In this document: positions 24,876 through 32,166 of the stretch, in pieces
Layout: the number at the start of each line of letters is the position of its first letter
Position numbering within the stretch: the first letter of the stretch is position 1
Assembly: GCF_019602855.1 (NCBI RefSeq)
Contig: NZ_CP080766.1
Coordinates: 806,001 to 870,000 of the forward strand
Length of the DNA: 64,000 nucleotides
From: Cupriavidus pinatubonensis
GTDB taxonomy: Bacteria; Pseudomonadota; Gammaproteobacteria; Burkholderiales; Burkholderiaceae
Direction of reading: 5' to 3'
The notes under the pieces: model-generated
Told to the model about the DNA's origin: nothing
Databases searched by the model: none
Seen by the model: only the letters and a program-made list of their open reading frames with translations
Translations under genes and position numbers: made by a program

Positions 24876-26009
24876 ATGGACTTCACCTACAGCGAAGAGC
24901 AGCAGATGCTGGCGGACAGCCTGCGCCGCTTCATCGATACCGAATACACCTTCGACGCGCGCCGCAAGAGCTCGCGCGCCGGCGAGGCGCTGGACCGCAA
25001 CCTGTGGAACAAGCTTGCCGAAATGGGCGTGCTGGGCCTGACCGTGCCGGCCGACTTCGGCGGGTTCGGCGAAGGCGCCGCGAGCCAGCTCGTGGTGCAG
25101 CGTGAGCTGGGCCGCGGCCTGGTGCTGGAACCGGTCACGCCCAGCGGCGTCATGTCGGCGGCGATCCTGTCGGCCTACGGCAGCCTGCAGCAGAAGGAAG
25201 AATGGCTGCCGGCAATCGCTAGCGGCGAGCGCATCGTCACCCTCGCCTACCTGGAACCGACCACGCGCTATCGTCCCGAGACCGCCCGCGCCAGCGCCGA
25301 GCGCAGCGGCAGCGGCTACGTGCTGAACGGCACCAAGAGCCTGGTCTGGCACGGCGCTTCGGCCGATGCCTACCTGCTGACCGCGCGCATCGCCGGCAGC
25401 AATGACGTCGCGTTGTTCCTGGTGCCGCGCGACAGCGCCGGCCTGACCGTGACCGGCTACCCGACCATCGACGGCCTGCGCGCCGCCGACCTGTCGCTGC
25501 AGAACGTCACCGTGAGCGCCGACGCCCTGGTGGGCCAGCCGGCTGATGGCTTGGCGGCCCTGGGCGTAGGCATGGAGCACGGCGTCGCCGCGCTGTGCGC
25601 AGAAGGCGCAGGTGCGATGGAAAAGCTGATCGAGATCACCGGCGAATACCTGGCCACGCGCCAGCAGTTCGGCAAGCCGCTTGCAGCGTTCCAGGCACTG
25701 CAACACCGCATGGCCGACATGCTCGTGCAAAAGGAACTGGCGCTGTCGATGGCCTATGTGGCCGTCCAGGCGATCGACGAAACCGACCCGGCACGTCGCC
25801 GCCGCATGCTGTCGGCCGCGAAGGTCACGCTCGCGCGTGCCGGCCGCTACGTCGGCCAGCAGGCCGTGCAGCTGCATGGCGGCATGGGCATGACCGATGA
25901 ACTGTCCGTGGGTGATTACTTCAAGCGCCTGACCATGCTCGACCAGCTGCTTGGCGACAGCGACTACCATCTGCAGCGCTTTGGCGAAGTGATGGAAACC
26001 GCTGCCTGA
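24876..26009 (+). CDS. acyl-CoA dehydrogenase, PimD-like small subunit
   Basis: The 377-residue protein has the acyl-CoA dehydrogenase fold (VPADFGGFGEG near 54, QLHGGMGMTDE near 330). The flavin/substrate motif is altered to YLEPTTRYRP where active enzymes have TEPGxGSD, and the C-terminal YEGT/YGGT motif is missing. Such proteins usually act as the second subunit of an alpha2-beta2 dehydrogenase (PimD; actinobacterial FadE pairs). It follows its partner by 13 bp and precedes a large hairpin at 26059-26109. A lone catalytic role is unlikely given the missing residues. Confidence 0.85.
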   Translation: MDFTYSEEQQMLADSLRRFIDTEYTFDARRKSSRAGEALDRNLWNKLAEMGVLGLTVPADFGGFGEGAASQLVVQRELGRGLVLEPVTPSGVMSAAILSAYGSLQQKEEWLPAIASGERIVTLAYLEPTTRYRPETARASAERSGSGYVLNGTKSLVWHGASADAYLLTARIAGSNDVALFLVPRDSAGLTVTGYPTIDGLRAADLSLQNVTVSADALVGQPADGLAALGVGMEHGVAALCAEGAGAMEKLIEITGEYLATRQQFGKPLAAFQALQHRMADMLVQKELALSMAYVAVQAIDETDPARRRRMLSAAKVTLARAGRYVGQQAVQLHGGMGMTDELSVGDYFKRLTMLDQLLGDSDYHLQRFGEVMETAA

Positions 26010-26058
26010 GGCCAGCGTAGTCAGACCGGCGCTCCCGCAGTCTTGCAGGAGCGTCGTC

Positions 26059-26109
26059 CAGCGCGGCGAACCTGAGCCGGACCTAGTCCGGTTCGCGTTC
26101 GCCGCGCTG
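26059..26109. terminator. nested hairpin between convergent genes
   Basis: Outer arms CAGCGCGGCGAAC and GTTCGCCGCGCTG (13 bp) enclose an inner CCGGAC-CTA-GTCCGG stem. It lies between the PimD-like stop (plus) and the GntR stop (minus), with TTTCAG downstream on the plus side. It probably terminates in both directions. Confidence 0.65.
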
Positions 26110-26148
26110 CGTTTCAGCTTCAGGATTCAGGATTCAGGGCTCAGCGTC

Positions 26149-26889
26149 TCAGGGCTGCGACAGCACGAACTCGTGGCCGGTGGTATCGAGCCGCGACACG
26201 CGATATTCGATGCGCTCGTCGTGATACGACGATGCGACTCGCAGGATCTTCAGCAGCGGGCTGCCGACCGGCACGCCGAGCAATGCCTCGTCATCCTCGT
26301 CGGCGAGCGCCGAACGCAGGCGTTCCTCGGTGCGGATGATGTTGATGCCGAACGCATCCTGGTAGAAGTTGTAGAGCGTATTGGGACGCTCGCGCAGTTG
26401 CTTCTCGGACAGCGCTTTAAACCGTTCCTCTGGGACCGTGATGGCGTCGATCATGACCGGCTTGCCTTCCAGCGACAGGACGTTGGTGAACCGGAACACG
26501 GGCTCGCCGACCGCCAGCCCCAGTGCGGCCGCCTCGTCCTTGTCTGCCTTGGCCCGGCGGAACCTGGCCAGCTGCACGGTCGGATATTCGCGATGCCCGT
26601 CCTGCCGGACGATGCGGAAGAAGCGGAAGAAATGGTCTTCGAGCCGATGCGTCGCCACGAACGTGCCGCGGCCCTGATGGCGGATCAGGATGTTCTCCGC
26701 CACGAGTTCGTCGATCGCCTTGCGCAGCGTGCCGATCGACACACCGAAGCGTTCGATCAGCTTGCGTTCGGACGGGATGACCTCGCCCGGCTTCCATTCC
26801 CCGTCCGCCAGCGCGGCGAGTATCGCCTGCTTCACATCCTTGTACAGGACACCGCCGATGGCGCTGCCCGCTTCGAATCTCGCGCCCAC
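26149..26889 (-). CDS. GntR family regulator with UTRA domain (HutC type)
   Basis: The 246-residue product has an N-terminal winged HTH (KQAILAALADGEWKPGEVIP, SERKLIERFGVSIGTLRKAI, GRGTFVATH) and a UTRA ligand domain from about 90. The start codon is GTG at 26889, with AGGGGA about 9 nt upstream. It is the last gene of the minus-strand sulfolactate-type set, 137 bp after the Bug gene. It is a good candidate to bind the CTCATATATATGAG palindrome upstream of suyA, since HutC-type proteins favour AT-rich palindromes with TAT steps. Confidence 0.88.
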   Translation of the reverse strand: MGARFEAGSAIGGVLYKDVKQAILAALADGEWKPGEVIPSERKLIERFGVSIGTLRKAIDELVAENILIRHQGRGTFVATHRLEDHFFRFFRIVRQDGHREYPTVQLARFRRAKADKDEAAALGLAVGEPVFRFTNVLSLEGKPVMIDAITVPEERFKALSEKQLRERPNTLYNFYQDAFGINIIRTEERLRSALADEDDEALLGVPVGSPLLKILRVASSYHDERIEYRVSRLDTTGHEFVLSQP

Positions 26890-27026
26890 GTTGAGGATCC
26901 CCTGAGATGCAATTCCTTAGATAGGCCGGATCATATCAAAGCAATTTCCTGCCGCCGCGCCATGCCTGTCACCGGCGCGAACCCCATGCGCCGGCGCTCC
27001 TTCGCCGTCCGACCTTGCTATCAGCA

Positions 27027-28052
27027 CTACTCGACGCGGATGTGCTTCTCCTCGATCAGCTTCGCCCAGCGCGTCACTTCGGTATTGAAATACTCGTTGA
27101 ACGGCGGGCTCTGCGGCGCCGGCGTGAAGCCCGCCGCCACGATCCGCTCACGCATGCCATCGGTCTGTAGCAAGCGTCCGACCGACGCCGTCACCTTCTC
27201 CACAATCGGCCGCGGTGTGCCCGACGGCATCATCAGGCCCGTCCAGTTCTCGACGATCAGATCCGGGAACCCGGCCTCGGCCACCGTGGGCACATCGGGC
27301 AATTGCGGATGCCGCTCACGCGTCGTCACCGCGAGCGCGCGCAGCTTGCCGCCCTTCACGTAGGCGATCGACTCCGGAAAATTGGAGAACACCACATCGA
27401 GCTGCCCGCCGATCAGGTCCGTCATCGATGGCGCCCCGCCTTTATACGGCACATGAGTCATGTTGGTGCGGGTCTGGCTTTCGAATAGCGCGAGCGTCAG
27501 ATGCGGCGGCGTGCCGTTGCCGCTCGAGCCGGCATTGAGCCTCGCCTTCTGCGCTGCGGCTGCCAGGTCCTTCATCGATTTGATCGGCGAATTCGCAGGC
27601 ACGACCACGAGCATCGGCGACGACGCAATACGCGCCACGGCCACCAGGTCCTTCTGCATGCTGAACGGCAGCTTCGGGAACAAGGTCACGTTGGACGCGT
27701 GGGTCAGCGTAACGGCGAGCCACGTGTAGCCATCGGCCGGCGACTTGGCGACCTGATCGGCACCGATATTGGCATTGCCGCCGGGCTTGTTGTCGACGAC
27801 GATGGGCTTCTTCCATTCCTCCGCGAGCTGCTGCCCCACCAGCCGCGCCATGATGTCCGTCAGCCCGCCGGCCGAGAACGGCACGACGTAACGAATCGGC
27901 TTGCTGGGGTAGTCACTGGCGGCCGGTGCCGGGCCGCTTGTCTGTGCTGCTGCCGGCGATGCGGCCAGCCAGGCGAGCGTCGAAACTGCGGACAATGCAA
28001 CAAGCGCGCGGGCGGCAAGCCTCAGCGCCGGGCGAATCAAGCCTCGATGCAT
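27027..28052 (-). CDS. Bug/TctC-family periplasmic solute-binding receptor
   Basis: The 341-residue receptor has a long N-terminal signal region (RLAARALVALSAVSTLAWLA, cleaved near AAAQT). The motif YPSKPIRYVVPFSAGGLTD and VVDNKPGGNANIG follow. It sits 75 bp after the Ldh-family dehydrogenase gene within the sulfolactate-type set and could bind sulfolactate or a related sulfonate. In known sulfolactate degraders uptake uses other transporter types, so this substrate is a guess. No permease gene is linked. Confidence 0.9.
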   Translation of the reverse strand: MHRGLIRPALRLAARALVALSAVSTLAWLAASPAAAQTSGPAPAASDYPSKPIRYVVPFSAGGLTDIMARLVGQQLAEEWKKPIVVDNKPGGNANIGADQVAKSPADGYTWLAVTLTHASNVTLFPKLPFSMQKDLVAVARIASSPMLVVVPANSPIKSMKDLAAAAQKARLNAGSSGNGTPPHLTLALFESQTRTNMTHVPYKGGAPSMTDLIGGQLDVVFSNFPESIAYVKGGKLRALAVTTRERHPQLPDVPTVAEAGFPDLIVENWTGLMMPSGTPRPIVEKVTASVGRLLQTDGMRERIVAAGFTPAPQSPPFNEYFNTEVTRWAKLIEEKHIRVE

Positions 28053-28127
28053 GGTGTGTCTCCGTTTGGGGTCGCCGGCCCGCCTTTTTTGTCGACTGGC
28101 GGGTCCGTCTTCGTTGTGGAATGACTG

Positions 28128-29144
28128 CTATGCCTTCACCTCCTCGCCCGCAAGCGACAGCAGTTCTGCAAGCTGCGCTTCCGGCATTTCAATGCCGTGT
28201 TGCTGCGCCTCGGTTTGCAGCGCGTAACGCCGCGCACCGGGTAGCCGCGTGCCGGTATCGTCGAGCATCACCTGCAACAACGCTTCGACCCGCTCGCCAT
28301 ATACGTCCGATCCCGCGAAGGCGCCGGGGTCGAGCACGAGGAACAGTTGCCCGATGCGCGGCCGGTTGCCGGCATCCGTGAAGAACGAATCGGCCTCGGC
28401 GCCGAACTGCGCGCCGGCCAGCGTGGTCACCAGCAGTTCGACCATCAGGGCCAGCATCGCGCCTTTGACGCCGCCGGCCGGCAGCATCGAGCCGCGCAGC
28501 GCCGCCCGCGCATCGGTGGTCGGCTGCCCGTGCTCGTCCAGCGCCCAGCCGGGCGGGATAGGCTTGCCCTGCTTGGCCGCGACCATGATCTTGCCGCGCG
28601 CGACCTCCGACAGGGACAGGTCGATCAGGACCGGCAGCCGCCCCTGCCGCGGAAATGCCGCGGCAATCGGATTGGTGCCGAAGAGCGCGCGCTTGCCGCC
28701 CCACGCCGGCATCGCCGCAGGCGAGTTGCCCATGGCGATGCCGACCATGCCGGCACGGGCCACGGTATGGAGCGGCAAGCCAGCGGCGCCGAAGTGATGG
28801 CTGTTGGTGACCGCGCCGACGCCGACGCCGGTCTCTCGCGCCCGGCGCATGGCCTCGGCGATCGCCAGCTCACAGGCCGGGAACGCAAACCCGCAAGCCG
28901 CATCGACCAGCACGGCGCTGGCGCGTGTACTGCGCACGGTCGGCACCGCTTGTCCGTCCACGCGATCGTGCCTCAGGTGTCCGACATACATCGGCACGCG
29001 CGATACGCCATGGGAGGCAAGTCCCATGGCATCGGCCCGCACCAGCGCCGCGGCTGTGGCGTGCGACTGCAATTGGCTCGCACCGGCCCTCCGCAAAGCG
29101 GATCGGGCCAGTACTTCCAGCTTCTCCATCGGGATACGGCTCAT
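28128..29144 (-). CDS. comC: Ldh (malate/L-lactate/sulfolactate) family dehydrogenase, probable (R)-sulfolactate dehydrogenase
   Basis: The 338-residue NAD(P)-dependent dehydrogenase of the type-2 malate/lactate family has ADAMGLASHGVSRVP near 40-55 and the conserved NSHHFGAAG active-site region near 112. GTNPIAAAFPR and LSEVARGK follow. Its ATG overlaps the upstream dehydrogenase stop by ATGA (29144-29141), showing translational coupling. In Chromohalobacter salexigens, ComC of this family oxidises (R)-sulfolactate and works with SlcC as a racemase pair, followed by SuyAB. The gene set here matches that pathway. Ureidoglycolate, malate or another 2-hydroxyacid is the alternative. Confidence 0.75.
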   Translation of the reverse strand: MSRIPMEKLEVLARSALRRAGASQLQSHATAAALVRADAMGLASHGVSRVPMYVGHLRHDRVDGQAVPTVRSTRASAVLVDAACGFAFPACELAIAEAMRRARETGVGVGAVTNSHHFGAAGLPLHTVARAGMVGIAMGNSPAAMPAWGGKRALFGTNPIAAAFPRQGRLPVLIDLSLSEVARGKIMVAAKQGKPIPPGWALDEHGQPTTDARAALRGSMLPAGGVKGAMLALMVELLVTTLAGAQFGAEADSFFTDAGNRPRIGQLFLVLDPGAFAGSDVYGERVEALLQVMLDDTGTRLPGARRYALQTEAQQHGIEMPEAQLAELLSLAGEEVKA

Positions 29145-30079
29145 GGCAGCGCCTCCAGCGTTTGCCGCACCTTCTCGGCAATCATCATCGACACGCGCGC
29201 ATTGGCCTCACGCGTGACGCCGCCGATATGCGGAGTCAACACCAGGTTCGGCACGTCTGCGAGCACGCTGTCCGCGGGTAGCGGCTCTGCCTCGAACACG
29301 TCCAGCGCCGCGCCGGCAAGGTGCCCTTCGAGCAAGGCGCCAGCCAGCGCGCCCTCGTCCACCACGCCGCCACGCGCCGTGTTGATCAGCACGGCGCCCC
29401 GCTTCATCGCGCCAATGCGCTGCGCGTTCATCAGGTGCCGTGTGGCCGCCACAAGCGGAACATGCAGGCTTACCGCATCGGATTGGGCCAGCAAGGCATC
29501 CAGCGTCATGCACACCACGCCGGTAGCTGACCAGACCGGATCGTCTGGTGCGAGCATCGGATCATGCGCGACGACTCGCATGCCGAACGCCTGCGCGAGC
29601 GCGGCGGCCTGCCGGCCGATATCGCCGAAGCCAATCAGGCCCAGCGTCTTGCCCAAGGCCTCGCGCCCTTCCGACAAGCGGGCACGCGGCCACTTGCCGC
29701 CGGCTACCTCGGCGCTGCCGAGATACGCGCCACGCAGCAGCAGCGCCGCCGTGGTCACCACGTACTCGGCAACGGATCGCGCATTTGCGCCACTCGCCGG
29801 AATCACGCGGATACCGCGGTCACGGCACGCTGCGACATCGATATTGTCGAGCCCCACGCCAAGCCGGCCGACCACGCGCAGCGCGGGCGCCCGCTCAAGC
29901 AGCGCCGCGTCGACCTGGGTGCGGTTGCGCACGATCAGCGCATCCGCACCGGCCAGCGCGTCGAGCAAGGCGCCGCGCTGGTCCACCCAGCCCGGCTCGT
30001 AGCGCACGTCGAAGCCGGGCGTGAGCGCCTGCACCGCGGCCGGGTCCATGAACTCGCTGATGCAGATGCGCTTCATCAT
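29141..30079 (-). CDS. slcC: D-2-hydroxyacid dehydrogenase family, probable (S)-sulfolactate dehydrogenase
   Basis: The 312-residue NAD-dependent dehydrogenase has [15 protein letters not shown] near 70, the Rossmann motif [14 protein letters not shown] near 140-153, and LTPHIGG near 280. The catalytic Arg/Glu/His layout is as in phosphoglycerate dehydrogenase-like enzymes. The ATG at 30079 overlaps the suyB-like stop by ATGA; the much longer open frame to 30367 lies over suyB and is discarded. SlcC in C. salexigens is of this family and length. It oxidises (S)-sulfolactate to sulfopyruvate, so with ComC it would interconvert the two enantiomers. Confidence 0.75.
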   Translation of the reverse strand: MMKRICISEFMDPAAVQALTPGFDVRYEPGWVDQRGALLDALAGADALIVRNRTQVDAALLERAPALRVVGRLGVGLDNIDVAACRDRGIRVIPASGANARSVAEYVVTTAALLLRGAYLGSAEVAGGKWPRARLSEGREALGKTLGLIGFGDIGRQAAALAQAFGMRVVAHDPMLAPDDPVWSATGVVCMTLDALLAQSDAVSLHVPLVAATRHLMNAQRIGAMKRGAVLINTARGGVVDEGALAGALLEGHLAGAALDVFEAEPLPADSVLADVPNLVLTPHIGGVTREANARVSMMIAEKVRQTLEALP

Positions 30080-31251
30080 GCGGACTCGTGGATGCGCGTC
30101 AGCACGAATTCGCGGTGGCCGAGCGCCTCGGCAGCGGTCCAGCGCCCGTTGGCCGTGGCCAGCATGCACTCGAGCAGCTTGTCGCCGGTCTGGTCGAGCG
30201 TCTGTTCGCGTTGCAGCAAGCCTGAGCAATCGACGTCCATGTGCTCGCTCATCAGCCGCACCGTACGCGGATTCGCGCAGAGCTTGATGACCGGGACGAT
30301 CGGGTTGCCGATCACGTTGCCCTGCCCCGTCGGGAAGAAGTGCACGACGTAGCCGGCGGCGGCGCACAGCGTCACCATTTCAGCCGCGGCGGACGACGAA
30401 TCCATGAACCACAGGCCCGGATGGGTCGGTTCCTCCGCCTTGTCCAGCACACCGTCGACCGTGCACTTCTTGCCGATCTTCTGGATATTGCCGAGCGCCT
30501 TCTCTTCGATCGTGGTCAGGCCGCCCGCGATATTGCCCTTGGTCGGCTGGGATTCCGAGAGGTCCGAGGTCTTCCAGCGGTCAATCATGCCCTGGTAGCG
30601 CTCGAACATCGCCATGAACTCGTGGCGCACCGTGTCATTGACGCAGCGCGCCGCGACGATGTGCTCGCCGCCGGTCAGTTCCGAAGTCTCGCCGAACACC
30701 AGCGTCGTGCCGAGCGGATGGAGCTTGTCGAACGCGTTGCCGACCGTAGGGTTGGCGCCGCAGCCGGACGTGGTATCGGACTCGCCGCACTTGGTCGATA
30801 CCCACAGTTCGCTGATCGGGCATTCGACGCGATGCAGCGCGGTGGCGTACTGCACGTATTCCTTGGCCGCCTTCGAGGCGCGCATGATGGTCTCGTGGTC
30901 GCCGTGGCCTTCGATGCCGAAACCGACCACGGGCTTGCCAGTCTTCGCGATGCCGTCGACGACACGCTTGGTCCAGCCGTCTTCGATGCCGATCACCACC
31001 ACCGCGGCGACGTTCGGATTGCTGCCCGCACCAATCAGCGTGCGGAAGTGCAGGTCCAGGTCCGGCCCAAACTGCAGGCGGCCATACGGGTGCGGAATCG
31101 CCATGGTGCCTTTGATGGAGGCGGCCACGGCTTCGGCGGCGGCATTGGACAGGTCGTCCAGCGGCAGGATGATGACGTGGTTGCGCACACCAACGCGGCC
31201 ATTGTCGCGGCGGTAGCCCCAGAAGGTGGTGTTTTGGTCGATCACGGACAT
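30076..31251 (-). CDS. suyB: UxaA-family large subunit, probable (R)-sulfolactate sulfo-lyase subunit
   Basis: The 391-residue protein corresponds to the C-terminal part of altronate dehydratase UxaA. It reads [16 protein letters not shown] near 183-198, whereas altronate and galactarate dehydratases have QCGGSD there, as I recall. [13 protein letters not shown] lies upstream. Separate small (about 90) and large (about 390) chains are the arrangement of SuyAB, which releases sulfite from 3-sulfolactate to give pyruvate. The small-subunit gene lies 60 bp upstream, and two sulfolactate-type dehydrogenases follow with ATGA overlaps. Alternative: a split altronate or galactarate dehydratase, but sugar-acid genes are absent. 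Confidence 0.75.
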   Translation of the reverse strand: MSVIDQNTTFWGYRRDNGRVGVRNHVIILPLDDLSNAAAEAVAASIKGTMAIPHPYGRLQFGPDLDLHFRTLIGAGSNPNVAAVVVIGIEDGWTKRVVDGIAKTGKPVVGFGIEGHGDHETIMRASKAAKEYVQYATALHRVECPISELWVSTKCGESDTTSGCGANPTVGNAFDKLHPLGTTLVFGETSELTGGEHIVAARCVNDTVRHEFMAMFERYQGMIDRWKTSDLSESQPTKGNIAGGLTTIEEKALGNIQKIGKKCTVDGVLDKAEEPTHPGLWFMDSSSAAAEMVTLCAAAGYVVHFFPTGQGNVIGNPIVPVIKLCANPRTVRLMSEHMDVDCSGLLQREQTLDQTGDKLLECMLATANGRWTAAEALGHREFVLTRIHESA

Positions 31252-31311
31252 GACGTGGCCCTCGGATTTGGAATGGGGATCAGATGGATGGGGTGACAGC
31301 GGCGCGGCGAA

Positions 31312-31593
31312 TTACCAGCGCTTGGTCTTGATGTTGTGGACGTGGGCGTGCTCGCCGGCCTTGATCGGGGCCACCACCTTGCCAATGTCGATGCCGTACT
31401 TGTAGACGGTGTCATTGGGCGACATGTCGCACAGCGCCACCTTGTGGCCGATGGGAATCGGCTGCAGCGCCGTCACCGTGATGATCTTGTCCTCATCCAT
31501 GATCCACGCATTGAGCCTGGTGCCCGCCTGGATGCCCTCCACCACGGCCACCGCGACGGTGTCCTTGGCGTCATGCAGCACGACATGAATCAT
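31312..31593 (-). CDS. suyA: UxaA-family small subunit (SAF domain), probable sulfolactate sulfo-lyase subunit
   Basis: The 93-residue protein is one SAF domain: MIHVVLHDAKDTVAVAVVEG, then IPIGHKVAL and YGIDIGKVVAPI, ending VHNIKTKRW. This is the N-terminal part of UxaA as a separate chain, as in SuyA. The ATG at 31593 has GAGGAG about 7 nt upstream. It is the first gene of the operon. A strong -35/-10 pair and a palindrome lie 38-84 bp upstream. Together with SuyB it would form the iron-dependent lyase. Confidence 0.8.
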   Translation of the reverse strand: MIHVVLHDAKDTVAVAVVEGIQAGTRLNAWIMDEDKIITVTALQPIPIGHKVALCDMSPNDTVYKYGIDIGKVVAPIKAGEHAHVHNIKTKRW

Positions 31594-31630
31594 TTCTTGT
31601 CTCCTCGGTTGTGGGTCGGTGTGTGGGATT

Positions 31631-31659
31631 GATGTTAGGAGGGAGATCGGTCTATGTCA
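31631..31659 (-). promoter_or_regulatory. sigma-70 promoter for the suyA operon
   Basis: On the minus strand, TTGACA (31659-31654, perfect -35) is followed by 17 nt and TAACAT (31636-31631, 4 of 6). The predicted start is near 31624, about 30 nt before the suyA ATG. Confidence 0.7.
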
Positions 31660-31663
31660 ACTA

Positions 31664-31677
31664 GCTCATATATATGA
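31664..31677. promoter_or_regulatory. palindromic operator upstream of suyA
   Basis: CTCATATATATGAG is a perfect 14-bp palindrome whose edge lies 5 nt upstream of the -35 box. Size and AT content suit a GntR/HutC-type repressor or activator, presumably the product of 26149-26889. Confidence 0.55.
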
Positions 31678-32166
31678 GTTGTATGAATAAAGGATTTCGT
31701 AGACGAACGGTGTGAAGGAGCCGCTCTTGAACGATCCGCTAGCAGGACTCCGGTACGGCGTTGCAAGAGCGTTGCCGATCGGGCGCCTTTGGCCAGGCTG
31801 CGCGCCGACAGTCTTCGTCGACTACCTGGCATGCTGGCGCCACCATCAAAGAGATGTCATAATCACATTTCAATACGGTTATCCACGCAATTAGGCCAAA
31901 ATAGGCACTTTTGACAGATGCTTCTGTCGCCAACGCCTTTTCACTTTTTGGGGAAGCGGACATAAATGTTTTCGTGAAAGGCATCGGTCATGTGCATCAG
32001 GCGAAGCATTGGGTCTACACTCAGCCGAACCGTTGAACGGCTGGTCTTGTCATCCCGGCCGGCGAGCCCGACTGCCGGAAATCAACGACTCGAACGGCGG
32101 CGGGACGCTGACGCGCCAACAGGCGATGCCTCCACCGTTCGCATGAACAGGAAAAGGCCTTCCGCC
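31678..32166. other. gene-free region upstream of bcsB
   Basis: About 490 bp between the suyA operator and the bcsB start. It contains an inverted repeat GACAGA-TGCT-TCTGTC (31913-31928). A weak candidate promoter follows, TTTTCA (31938-31943), 17 nt, CATAAA (31961-31966), which would give a leader of about 190 nt. The 81-codon minus frame at 31739-31984 shows no family feature or ribosome site and is not called. Confidence 0.4.
31913..31966 (+). promoter_or_regulatory. candidate bcs promoter with upstream inverted repeat
   Basis: GACAGATGCTTCTGTC (perfect 6-bp arms, 4-nt spacer) precedes TTTTCA-N17-CATAAA. Both boxes match consensus at 4 of 6. This is the best promoter-like element I can find before the bcs genes, but it is weak. 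Confidence 0.3.

Noticed and set aside
30076..31593. Altronate or galactarate dehydratase (split UxaA)
   Set aside because: Fold is the same family, but no sugar-acid genes are nearby. The CGESD motif and the two linked sulfolactate-type dehydrogenases favour SuyAB; kept as the stated alternative.
31739..31984. 81-codon minus-strand frame between suyA and bcsB
   Set aside because: No ribosome site, no family motif, mixed composition, and it lies over the probable bcs promoter.
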